Shown here: one piece after another, positions 1-6,290 of the stretch
How the letters are laid out: every line of letters begins with the position of its first letter
Position numbering within the stretch: position 1 is the stretch's first letter
Assembly (NCBI GenBank): GCA_964542895.1
Contig: CAZIWT010000090.1
Span: 1 to 14,667 of the forward strand
Direction: 5' to 3'
From: Zymogenus sp964542895
GTDB lineage: Bacteria; Desulfobacterota; Zymogenia; Zymogenales; Zymogenaceae
DNA length: 14,667 nt
Notes under the pieces: generated by a model
The model's database searches: none
What the model was told of the DNA's origin: nothing
The model's input: only the letters and a program-made list of their open reading frames with translations
Position numbers and translations under genes: made by a program

Positions 1-46
1 GTCGGGATGAGAAGATTTGAACTTCCGACCTCCTGCTCCCGAAGCA
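1..46 (-). repeat. tRNA-Pro 3' fragment, candidate distal att site
   Basis: All 46 bases match 12949-12994, the 3' portion of the complete tRNA-Pro(CGG). The copy covers the first C of the CCA end, discriminator base, 3' acceptor strand, T arm, variable loop, anticodon loop and 3' anticodon stem. Identity stops inside the 5' strand of the anticodon stem, so no D arm or 5' acceptor strand is present and the fragment cannot fold as a tRNA. Such a partial copy is the usual far-end scar of integration into a tRNA gene. The copy may continue to the left of the window. Confidence 0.85.
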
Positions 47-68
47 TAGCGACAATACGATAAAGTGC

Positions 69-161
69 TGACATCATTGTGTTTTTGTGTCCCCAGCTTT
101 CCCTGGAATGCCCCAGAATGCCCTACAATTTACTGGTTTTTGTAACAGTTTTGTAACACTT
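69..161. repeat. Left-end block array shared with the right end
   Basis: Several short blocks occur here and again, in the same order and orientation, at 12764-12884. They are TGACATCATTGTGT (69-82), GTGTCCC (87-93), TTTCCCTGGA (98-107) and TTTTGTAACACTT (149-161). Within the array there are also three tandem 10-mers (CCCTGGAATG, CCCCAGAATG, CCCTACAATT; 101-130) and two 11-bp-spaced copies of TTTTGTAACA (138-147 and 149-158). The remaining 47-325 spacer is AT-rich and holds no gene I can support. The blocks could be integrase arm-type sites, or remnants of a dispersed intergenic repeat; the sequence does not decide. Confidence 0.5.
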
Positions 162-325
162 TTATATAAGGCAATTAGCATATTAACTATCTGAAATAGT
201 GAATAAATACCTTAAATACTATTATTATAATTTAGAGGATCGAGTGAAAAAAGCAGGTAAATAAATATCTTTTTTAGAAAGTGTTGTTTTGATACAATTG
301 AATTGGTTTTTCAAGGAGACCATGT

Positions 326-1732
326 GTGAAGCTGATTCTTGTGGTGACCGAGAATAATGATCACTCAACCGTTATCGGAGGGAGCCTCTCTTCCGACTAT
401 CGCGTTGAGTCGGTTACTACTATAGAGACCTGTCTTGAAAGGCTTAAGAAGAAGAGATACGAGATCGTCTTTGTGGATATCGGCATCCTTCGTGAGTTGA
501 TGGAGGATAATTCCTACAAGGCCGCCCTTCAGTCGTTCTGGCAGGTCTACCCGACGATTGAGATCGTTGTCATGTCGCAGGTCGACATGATCAGGGAAGC
601 GGTCATGGCCGTGAAGGCGGGGGCGAGCAATTACATCACGTATCCCATCGACGCGGAAGAGGTGAGATTTGTAACACAAAACGTTTACGAATCGGTGAAA
701 GTAAGGCTTGAGCTCGACTATCTGAGGGATCAATTCTGGGAGTCGGACGCCCTCGAGACCATACAGACGAAATGCGCGGGGATGGAAAAGGTCTATGAGA
801 AGGTTCGCGCGGTTTCTCCCACAAAGAGCACCGTTTTGTTGATAGGCGAGACCGGTACCGGGAAGAGCATTCTGGCGCGGCTCATTCATCAACATAGCAA
901 CCGCAGGAACGCCCCTTTCATCAGCGTCCACCTCGGCGCCGTGCCGGAAACGCTGGCGGAGAGCGAGCTCTTCGGCCACGAAAAGGGGGCCTTTACCGGG
1001 GCCGAGCGGCGAAAGCTTGGAAAATTCGAGATAGCGAACGAGGGGACCATCTTCCTCGACGAGATAAGCACTATCTCTCCCTCGGTTCAGATCAAGCTCC
1101 TCGAAGTCCTCCAGGACGGCACCTTCGACAGGATTGGGAGCGAGGTAAGCATCCACACGAACGCCCGGGTGATCGCCGCCACAAACACCGACCTAAAAGC
1201 GATGTGTGATGACGGGAGATTCAGAACGGACCTCTACTATCGGCTGAACGTCTTTCCCATCGAGGTCCTACCATTGAGGGAGCGGAAGGAGGACATCCCC
1301 TTTATGGTGGAAGTCATTTTAAAGAAGTTGAATAGATTTTACATGAAACAGATAAAGACCGTTCGTCCGGAGATACTGGAGGCGTTCGACAACTACTCGT
1401 GGCCCGGCAACATCCGGGAGCTGGAAAATATCATCGAGCGGGCCTATCTGCTGGAGACATCGTCAATAATCGAGACAAGGCATATCCCCAGGGAGCTCTT
1501 CTCGGGGAATTCTCTCCCTATACTGTACAATGTGGAATCGAAGATGACCCTCTCGGAAGCACGAAAGAAGGGGGTCGAGGAGATTGAAAGGGAGTATCTC
1601 GCTCGCCTGTTGGAGTCGACCCGAGGCAGGATAGACAGAACGGCCGAGGCCGCCGGAATAACGACGAGACAGCTCAACAAGCTCATGAAGAAGTACGGAC
1701 TCAAGAAAGAGGAATACAAAAAGGGTTCGTAA
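326..1732 (+). CDS. Sigma-54-dependent response regulator (NtrC family)
   Basis: This is an activator that uses ATP hydrolysis to open sigma-54 promoters. Residues 1-120 are receiver-like, with D51 at the phospho-acceptor position (VFVDI) and S84 in the switch position. The near-invariant lysine before the cis-proline is a tyrosine (Y106-P107), and the N-terminal acidic pair is E9-N10 with D12 nearby, so phosphorylation may be altered or absent. Residues 145-390 are the AAA+ domain: Walker A GETGTGKS (174-181), an intact sigma-54 contact loop GAFTGA (221-226), Walker B TIFLDE (241-246), an arginine-finger region around 300-320 and WPGNIREL (359-366). Residues 418-460 form a Fis-type helix-turn-helix. 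The GTG start is chosen because AAGGAG (313-318) lies 7 bases upstream; the nearby ATG at 322 is out of frame. Its likely targets are the three palindromes and the sigma-54 promoter directly downstream. Confidence 0.93.
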   Translation: MKLILVVTENNDHSTVIGGSLSSDYRVESVTTIETCLERLKKKRYEIVFVDIGILRELMEDNSYKAALQSFWQVYPTIEIVVMSQVDMIREAVMAVKAGASNYITYPIDAEEVRFVTQNVYESVKVRLELDYLRDQFWESDALETIQTKCAGMEKVYEKVRAVSPTKSTVLLIGETGTGKSILARLIHQHSNRRNAPFISVHLGAVPETLAESELFGHEKGAFTGAERRKLGKFEIANEGTIFLDEISTISPSVQIKLLEVLQDGTFDRIGSEVSIHTNARVIAATNTDLKAMCDDGRFRTDLYYRLNVFPIEVLPLRERKEDIPFMVEVILKKLNRFYMKQIKTVRPEILEAFDNYSWPGNIRELENIIERAYLLETSSIIETRHIPRELFSGNSLPILYNVESKMTLSEARKKGVEEIEREYLARLLESTRGRIDRTAEAAGITTRQLNKLMKKYGLKKEEYKKGS

Positions 1733-1744
1733 CCCGCCCAAAAG

Positions 1745-1759
1745 AGAACTTTTAGTTCC
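1745..1759. promoter_or_regulatory. Candidate activator site 1 (upstream)
   Basis: The 15 bases AGAACTTTTAGTTCC contain the palindrome GAAC-TTTTA-GTTC. The site differs from the 1855-1869 copy by one base. Its centre is about 195 bases before the predicted sigma-54 start point, within the usual range for enhancer-like sites bound by NtrC-family activators. The likely binder is the adjacent activator (inference). Confidence 0.65.
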
Positions 1760-1774
1760 GATTACCCCTTTATC

Positions 1775-1789
1775 GGAATTTTCGGTTCC
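1775..1789. promoter_or_regulatory. Candidate activator site 2 (diverged)
   Basis: GGAATTTTCGGTTCC matches the best palindrome (1855-1869) at 12 of 15 positions and keeps the outer GGAA/TTCC arms. Its centre is 30 bases from that of site 1, close to three helical turns, which would put both dimers on the same DNA face. Confidence 0.55.
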
Positions 1790-1854
1790 CATCTCCAAAA
1801 CGTAATAAAAACAGATAGTTACACAAATTTTTAATCCTACCAGCGCCAAAAACA

Positions 1855-1869
1855 GGAACTTTTAGTTCC
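1855..1869. promoter_or_regulatory. Candidate activator site 3 (best palindrome)
   Basis: GGAACTTTTAGTTCC has perfect GGAAC/GTTCC arms around a 5-base centre. It lies about 60 bases upstream of the -24 element, a typical distance for an upstream activating sequence. Together with sites 1 and 2 it fills the otherwise gene-free 1733-1921 spacer. Confidence 0.7.
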
Positions 1870-1921
1870 GACTTTACAGGTCTTCATTAAAAAGAGTAAC
1901 GATTCCAACAACTTACAAATA

Positions 1922-1936
1922 TGGCACGGTAGTTGC
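1922..1936 (+). promoter_or_regulatory. Sigma-54 (-24/-12) promoter
   Basis: TGGCAC-N5-TTGC is an exact match to the sigma-54 consensus, with correct spacing between the GG and GC elements. The expected start point is near 1948, leaving a leader of about 30 bases before the next gene. It sits immediately downstream of a sigma-54 activator gene and its candidate binding sites. I found no equally good sigma-54 site elsewhere in the window. Confidence 0.88.
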
Positions 1937-1977
1937 TATTTATGAATCGGATCGTGGAGTTTTAAGGACACCTCCCA

Positions 1978-2265
1978 ATGAAAGAAGATATAACGCTGAG
2001 GGGAATTATAGTTCCGGCGGATTGGAATCGCGACGGAGAGATCGTCGACCTTGCCCTCCTGACCGACGATGAAGGGGAGTTCCTTGTCGAAAGGGGGGGC
2101 GTGATCTGGGACAAGCTCTTGGATTATATTCGAGAGGAGATCGATGTGACCTCCTTTCAGCTTTCGAGCAAATACACAAAACAGGCCGTTGCCAAGCAGA
2201 CCATTGCCATAAAGTCATTTAATAAAGTGGAAAATAGAAAAGCCAGTATCGTGCCATTGCCATAA
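1978..2265 (+). CDS. Small protein of unknown function, first gene of sigma-54 operon
   Basis: A 95-residue soluble protein with no signal peptide or membrane segment. The N-terminal two thirds alternate short hydrophobic stretches with acidic turns (ITLRGIIVP at 5-13, DLALLTDDEGEFLVE at 24-38, then a helix-like segment and TIAIKSF). This suggests a small beta-barrel, possibly OB-like, but the fold is a guess. The ATG is supported by AAGGA (1964-1968) 9 bases upstream and by the sigma-54 promoter about 40 bases upstream. It precedes two ATP-grasp genes and is probably co-transcribed with them. The last 15 or so residues overlap a hairpin and a 13-bp repeat and look less protein-like than the rest, so the native C terminus may have been changed. 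Confidence 0.7.
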   Translation: MKEDITLRGIIVPADWNRDGEIVDLALLTDDEGEFLVERGGVIWDKLLDYIREEIDVTSFQLSSKYTKQAVAKQTIAIKSFNKVENRKASIVPLP

Positions 2266-2279
2266 ATACTGCTGGCTTT
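2239..2279 (+). other. Inverted repeat over the stop codon of the small gene
   Basis: The arm at 2239-2249 (AAAGCCAGTAT) pairs with 2266-2279 (ATACT, a 3-base bulge, then GGCTTT) around a 16-base loop. It covers the stop codon (2263-2265) of the small gene and ends about 18 bases before the Shine-Dalgarno of the next gene. There is no adjacent T-run, so an RNA processing or stability element is more likely than a terminator. CCATTGCCATAAA is also directly repeated at 2201-2213 and 2254-2266. Confidence 0.45.
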
Positions 2280-2307
2280 GCAAACGAGTTTTTAAAGAGG
2301 AGCTTAA

Positions 2308-3306
2308 ATGAAAGTTGGAATTACCTACGACCTCAGAGACGAGTATCTGAAGATGGGCATGTCCGAGGAGGATACGGCGGAGTTCGACCGCGTCGATACC
2401 ATCGAAGCTATCGACTCTACGCTTAAACAGCTCGGCTATGTAACCGATCGTATCGGCACGATTCACAATCTAATAAGAAGGCTCACAGCGGGGGATCGAT
2501 GGGATATGGTCTTCAATATCGCGGAGGGGGTGTCAGGCTTCGGGAGGGAAGCACAGGTCCCGGCGATACTCGATGCATTCGATATACCCTACACCTTCTC
2601 CGGCCCCATGATCCTGGCCCTCACCCTCCACAAGGGGATGACCAAGCACGTCATAAGAGACCTGAAAATTTTGACCCCCGACTTTGTGGTGGTCGGAAAG
2701 CCTTCCGAGGTAAAGAAGGTGTCCCTTCCCCTCCCCCTCTTCGTAAAGCCGGTGGCGGAGGGATCAAGTAAGGGCATCGACTCCCAATCGAAGATCACCG
2801 AAAGGGGGGAGCTTATGCCCAGTTGCTTGAGGCTGATGGAGCTTTTTAAGCAGCCGGTGATTGTAGAAACCTTCCTTCCCGGGAGGGAATTCACCGTGGG
2901 CATCCTCGGAACCGGAGAGGCGGCGCGGTCAATAGGTGTCATCGAGGTTTTGAGCAGGGATGATGGGGACGACGTCTATTCGTACGAAAACAAGGAGAAC
3001 TATCAGGAGTTAGTGGAATACCGCCTGGCCGAGGGCGATATCTCCGCGGAGGCGGAGTCGGTGGCTCTAAGGGCGTGGAGGGGCTTGGGCTGCAGGGATG
3101 CGGGCAGGGTGGACGTCAAGGCGGACGAGAAGGGCAAGCTGAGCTTCTTGGAGGTAAATCCCCTGGCCGGGCTCAACCCCGTCAGGTCCGATCTCTGCAT
3201 TATCGCAAAGAAGGTAGGAGTGTCTTACGAAGCGCTGATCGGCGAGATAATGTCGTCTACAATGGAACGGATAACCATAAAGCCAAAGATGGCAAAAGGT
3301 GCGTAA
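2308..3306 (+). CDS. ATP-grasp ligase 1, D-Ala-D-Ala ligase-like
   Basis: A 332-residue ATP-grasp enzyme, expected to activate a carboxylate as an acyl phosphate and join it to an amine. The N-terminal domain carries FNIAEG (69-74) followed by REAQVPAILD (80-89), in place of the HGxxGEDG region of true D-Ala-D-Ala ligases. The ATP-grasp core shows LFVKP (144-148), EGSSKGI (151-157), the adenine-side segment VETFLPGREF (186-195), RVDV (267-270) and the metal ligands D269, E282 and N284 in LEVNPLAGLNP. The acceptor-site end differs from Ddl enzymes, so the substrates are probably not two D-alanines. The start is set by GAGGAG (2297-2302). It is the second gene of the sigma-54 operon, with 2 bases between its stop and the next start. 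Confidence 0.88.
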   Translation: MKVGITYDLRDEYLKMGMSEEDTAEFDRVDTIEAIDSTLKQLGYVTDRIGTIHNLIRRLTAGDRWDMVFNIAEGVSGFGREAQVPAILDAFDIPYTFSGPMILALTLHKGMTKHVIRDLKILTPDFVVVGKPSEVKKVSLPLPLFVKPVAEGSSKGIDSQSKITERGELMPSCLRLMELFKQPVIVETFLPGREFTVGILGTGEAARSIGVIEVLSRDDGDDVYSYENKENYQELVEYRLAEGDISAEAESVALRAWRGLGCRDAGRVDVKADEKGKLSFLEVNPLAGLNPVRSDLCIIAKKVGVSYEALIGEIMSSTMERITIKPKMAKGA

Positions 3307-3308
3307 AT

Positions 3309-4370
3309 ATGGACCAAAAAACAATAGGAATAATTCACAACGTGCCCCTCTCCAACGGGAATGCGTTTTACAAGGCCTCCCAGGATGTGATAGTTCAGGT
3401 CAACGCCGTAAAAGTGGCGACCGAGGAGCTGGGATATAAGACTGCAACTATACCGTTTACGAAAGATATTAACGCCTTTCTAACGGACATAAGAAAGAAT
3501 TCAGTCAATCTCATATTCAATCTGTGCGAGACGGTGGACGAGGATCCGAGACTCTCTTGGCAGCCGGCGGCAATCCTTGAATATCTCAACATTCCCTTTT
3601 CCGGCTCATCGTCCAATGCTATTCAGACCACCACCGATAAGCTCTACACAAAAAAGCTCCTCTCCTCTTCCGGTATTAAGACGCCCGAACATTTCATCTA
3701 TTCCGGGTCTCCAATATTCATTCCTGAGGAATTCAGTTTTCCCGCCATCGTTAAGCCCCGCTTCGAGGACGCCAGCATTGGCATAGATCAGGAATCGATC
3801 TTTGAAAACGAGAGCCGGCTATTCGAGCGAATCCACGGTCTATACAGAAAACACGGCCAGGTGGTGATCGAGGAATATATAGAGGGAAGGGAGTTCAACG
3901 TCTCCGTATTCGGATATCCCGATCCAAAGGTCCTCCCCGTAGCCGAGATCGTTTTTAACGACTATCCGAAAGATATGTACAAGGTGGTGACCTACCGGGC
4001 AAAGTGGGAGGAGAGCTCTTTCGAATTTCAAAACAGCACCCGTATATTTCCCGAAAATGTAAATTCCACTTTGCTCGAAAAAATAACGGAAACTGCTTCA
4101 AAATGCTTTTATCACCTGAATGTGAGAGACTACGCCCGGGTTGATATTCGTGTGAACGGAGACGAAAACGTTTTTGTCCTGGAGATAAATGCGAATCCCT
4201 GCATAAGCCCGGATGCCGGCTTCGCGGCGGCCTGTGAAAGGGCGGGGCTGTCCTATACCGATATGGTCGGTAAATTCATCGAATTTTTGATTTATCGCTC
4301 GGAAAGGAGGGGGGGCACAAGGGAAAGCGGGAAGAGGGTTCACAAAGGAGGCCTACGACTTTCCGGTTAA
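3309..4370 (+). CDS. ATP-grasp ligase 2, D-Ala-D-Ala ligase-like
   Basis: A 353-residue paralogue of the preceding ligase. The open frame extends upstream to 3075, but that part overlaps ligase 1. The ATG at 3309, two bases after the ligase 1 stop and behind AAGGTG (3296-3301), is the likely start. Motifs: IFNLCE (69-74), a substrate-loop stretch around 84-100, IVKP (147-150), VIEEYIEGREFNV (186-198), ARVDIR (276-281) and LEINANPCISP (291-301) carrying the metal ligands. The last 20 or so residues after FIEFLIYRS are low-complexity and basic, beginning at a seven-G run, and do not look like family sequence. It probably works with ligase 1 in sequential or alternative couplings. The substrate is unknown. 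Confidence 0.87.
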   Translation: MDQKTIGIIHNVPLSNGNAFYKASQDVIVQVNAVKVATEELGYKTATIPFTKDINAFLTDIRKNSVNLIFNLCETVDEDPRLSWQPAAILEYLNIPFSGSSSNAIQTTTDKLYTKKLLSSSGIKTPEHFIYSGSPIFIPEEFSFPAIVKPRFEDASIGIDQESIFENESRLFERIHGLYRKHGQVVIEEYIEGREFNVSVFGYPDPKVLPVAEIVFNDYPKDMYKVVTYRAKWEESSFEFQNSTRIFPENVNSTLLEKITETASKCFYHLNVRDYARVDIRVNGDENVFVLEINANPCISPDAGFAAACERAGLSYTDMVGKFIEFLIYRSERRGGTRESGKRVHKGGLRLSG

Positions 4371-4693
4371 GTATAATATAATTGTATTGTCATGGACCCA
4401 GAACGGATTATATCAATGTGCCTTACCCTATCCGCAGCTGAAACCAACGGAGACGATAAAGGTCGATTTATCCGCCTCCTCTGGAACCGGCGAGGCCCAA
4501 AGATGTATCGGAGCGATTGTCGGTTGACATGGGAAGACCGCCTGTTTCAACAGGATGATTTGATCTTCAGTAGACATGCCGGCTTCTTGTAAGTAATTTT
4601 TAAAAATCTTTACGGCATGGGGGAGACAAACCTTTTATAAGGATTTGGAGCCTCCCTTTTCTACATTATTTTTTTATAAAGTGATTTTTGAAA
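4371..4693. other. Intergenic spacer with terminator; no supported gene
   Basis: A gap of about 320 bases between ligase 2 and the M20 gene. It contains an AT-rich run with TATAAT-like words (4374-4386), a 4392-4592 open frame that has no Shine-Dalgarno and no family likeness, and a terminator-like hairpin (4621-4660). In another frame, sequence continuous with the 3' end of ligase 2 stays open to about 4525, which could be a remnant of a longer reading frame. No confident promoter for the M20 gene is seen. Confidence 0.5.
4621..4660 (+). terminator. Probable rho-independent terminator after the ligase operon
   Basis: The outer stem GGGAG (4621-4625) pairs with CTCCC (4652-4656). An inner stem CCTT (4631-4634) pairs with AAGG (4639-4642) around TTAT, and four Ts follow, with a further T-rich run to 4675. 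The position, 250 bases after the ligase 2 stop and just before the M20 gene, suits the end of the sigma-54 transcript. Confidence 0.55.
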
Positions 4694-6100
4694 ATGTTAA
4701 ATACAAAGAAGGTGGACGCGATTCATTCCCTTCAATCCCTGCACTTGACCCTGGAGGATAACTTCGATGGGCATCTTAAAACATGCCGCGATTTCTTGAG
4801 GCAAAAGAGCGTCTCGGCAACAGGTGAGGGGATCAGGGAGACCGCCGGGATAATTAGGGAGTTCATCAAAGAGGTGGGAGGGGATATAAGCTTCGGGGGT
4901 GATCCGGCATATCCCATAATCCACGGGCGGATAAATCGAAACAAAAAAAAGACGCTTATCATATACGGGATGTACGACGTCCAGCCGGCCGAAGAGCAAA
5001 ACTGGATCAGCCCCCCCTTTGCCGCCGAGATACATACCCTTCCCGGACTCGGGGAGTGCATCATCGCCAGGGGCGCGGTAAACTCGAAAGGGGCGCTTTG
5101 CGGGGTTTTCAGCGTCCTGAGGACGATGAGCGCCCGAGGGGAGATCCCCTTAAATATCATATTTACCATAGAGGGGGAAGAGGAGATCGGAAGCCCTCAC
5201 TTTGAGGAGTTTATCATCAACCACAAGGATGAACTTTCCGGGAGCGGTGCGGTAGATTTTGACTTCTCCCAGGATTCGGTGGGCAACGTCTCCATGCACC
5301 TGGGACTGAAGGGAATCGTCTACATGGACCTCATCTGCAGGGGGGGAAAGAGGGGGGGGCCGGGGGACACCTCCCTCCACGGCTCCGACAGCGCCTGGGT
5401 CTCGTCTCCGGTCTGGCGGCTGATCCACGCCCTTGGCCTCCTTACTGACGAGAAGGAGAATATCAAAATCCCCGGTTTCTACAAGAACGCATCCCGGCCG
5501 AGTAAAGAGGATGACATGCTCCTGAAAAAACTGGCACTGACCTTTGACGAGAAGCGCTTCCTCAAGGAGATGAGGAGCGCGAGGTTCAAATCCGCCTATC
5601 ACGGCTACGAGCTCCTAAGGCAGGGACTCTATTCCCCCGTTCTCAATATAAACGGATTCCACTCCGGATATACAGGACCGGGGACTAAGACGATCCTTCC
5701 GAGAAAGGCGACGGCCAAGGTGGACATCAGGTTTGGCCCGGGAATGGAACCGGAAGAAGTTATTCGTAGTCTTAAAGACTACCTCGCAGAGCAGGGGTTT
5801 GACGATATCGACGTTATGGTAAGGGAGAAATACACCTGGTCGAAAACCGATTACTCGGAACCGATCGTCCAGAAGATGGTCTCGGCGTACCAGGCGCACG
5901 ACATAGAGCCGGAAATATGGCCCATTGCCACGTGGACGGCCCCCTATTTCGTTTTCTCGCGGATATTGGGACTGCCAGTGGTGTCGGGTGGCCTGGGTCA
6001 CGGCGGAAAAGAGCACGTCGCCAACGAATATATGACGGTCAGGGGGCTTTTGGACTTCGAGAAGTTCGTAGCCACGTTTCTATATAAGATGGCCGAGTAA
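4694..6100 (+). CDS. M20-family metallopeptidase homologue with altered metal site
   Basis: A protein of about 468 residues with the M20 dipeptidase layout: a split catalytic domain with a dimerisation insert in the middle. Numbering from TTG 4688, the HxD motif reads YGMYDVQP (93-100), so the zinc-ligand His is M95 while D97 is kept. The ARGxxD motif reads RGAVNSKG (128-135), with N132 replacing the bridging Asp. EGEEEIGSP (162-170), H231 (LHGSD) and the late His (GHGGKEHVANE, H443) are kept. It may bind one metal, use another metal, or act as a non-hydrolytic binding protein. The ATG at 4694 is preferred to TTG 4688 because an AAGTGA sequence (4678-4683) sits about 10 bases upstream; both give nearly the same protein. 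No signal peptide, so cytoplasmic. Terminator-like hairpins on both sides suggest it is transcribed alone. Confidence 0.87.
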   Translation: MLNTKKVDAIHSLQSLHLTLEDNFDGHLKTCRDFLRQKSVSATGEGIRETAGIIREFIKEVGGDISFGGDPAYPIIHGRINRNKKKTLIIYGMYDVQPAEEQNWISPPFAAEIHTLPGLGECIIARGAVNSKGALCGVFSVLRTMSARGEIPLNIIFTIEGEEEIGSPHFEEFIINHKDELSGSGAVDFDFSQDSVGNVSMHLGLKGIVYMDLICRGGKRGGPGDTSLHGSDSAWVSSPVWRLIHALGLLTDEKENIKIPGFYKNASRPSKEDDMLLKKLALTFDEKRFLKEMRSARFKSAYHGYELLRQGLYSPVLNINGFHSGYTGPGTKTILPRKATAKVDIRFGPGMEPEEVIRSLKDYLAEQGFDDIDVMVREKYTWSKTDYSEPIVQKMVSAYQAHDIEPEIWPIATWTAPYFVFSRILGLPVVSGGLGHGGKEHVANEYMTVRGLLDFEKFVATFLYKMAE

Positions 6101-6133
6101 TTAAGGCTTCTATTAATCTTAAACCTGTGAAAT

Positions 6134-6162
6134 CCGGAGGCCGTATTGAGCATCCGGTTTTT
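6134..6162 (+). terminator. Possible terminator after the M20 gene
   Basis: CCGGA (6134-6138) pairs with TCCGG (6153-6157) around a 14-base loop, followed directly by five Ts. The stem is short, so strength is uncertain. Confidence 0.4.
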
Positions 6163-6233
6163 ACGACGAGCTAAGTTTGTATAATCATAATAGGGTTCTA
6201 TCTGCTTCTACAGAATTCTTATCACTTAAAAAG

Positions 6234-6261
6234 TTGAAATGACCATAAACACCTTTATGAT
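6234..6261 (+). promoter_or_regulatory. Sigma-70 type promoter of the PEP carboxylase gene
   Basis: TTGAAA (6234-6239) and TATGAT (6256-6261) are separated by 16 bases, 30 bases before the ATG. Two further TATAAT words (6269-6274 and 6277-6282) overlap the leader and could be alternative -10 elements, but neither has a good -35 partner. Confidence 0.5.
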
Positions 6262-6290
6262 AGATTAATATAATGATATAATTCTTTGAG

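Noticed and set aside
101..158. Short tandem repeats considered as a CRISPR array
   Set aside because: The units are only 10-11 bp, adjacent and imperfect, with no unique spacers and no cas genes in the window.
365..1156. 263-codon minus-strand frame inside the activator gene
   Set aside because: It is antisense to a clearly conserved NtrC-family gene and shows no motif of its own.
3075..3308. Upstream extension of the ligase 2 frame
   Set aside because: It overlaps ligase 1 in another frame and is Gly/Arg-rich shadow sequence. The ATG at 3309 has the right spacing and begins the family sequence.
4392..4592. 66-codon open frame between ligase 2 and the M20 gene
   Set aside because: It has no Shine-Dalgarno and no recognisable motif, and its composition is unlike that of its neighbours. 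A different frame looks more protein-like in the same stretch.
6130..6160. Possible second sigma-54 promoter upstream of the PEP carboxylase gene
   Set aside because: The GG and GC elements are one base too close and the flanking consensus is absent. A sigma-70 type promoter fits better.
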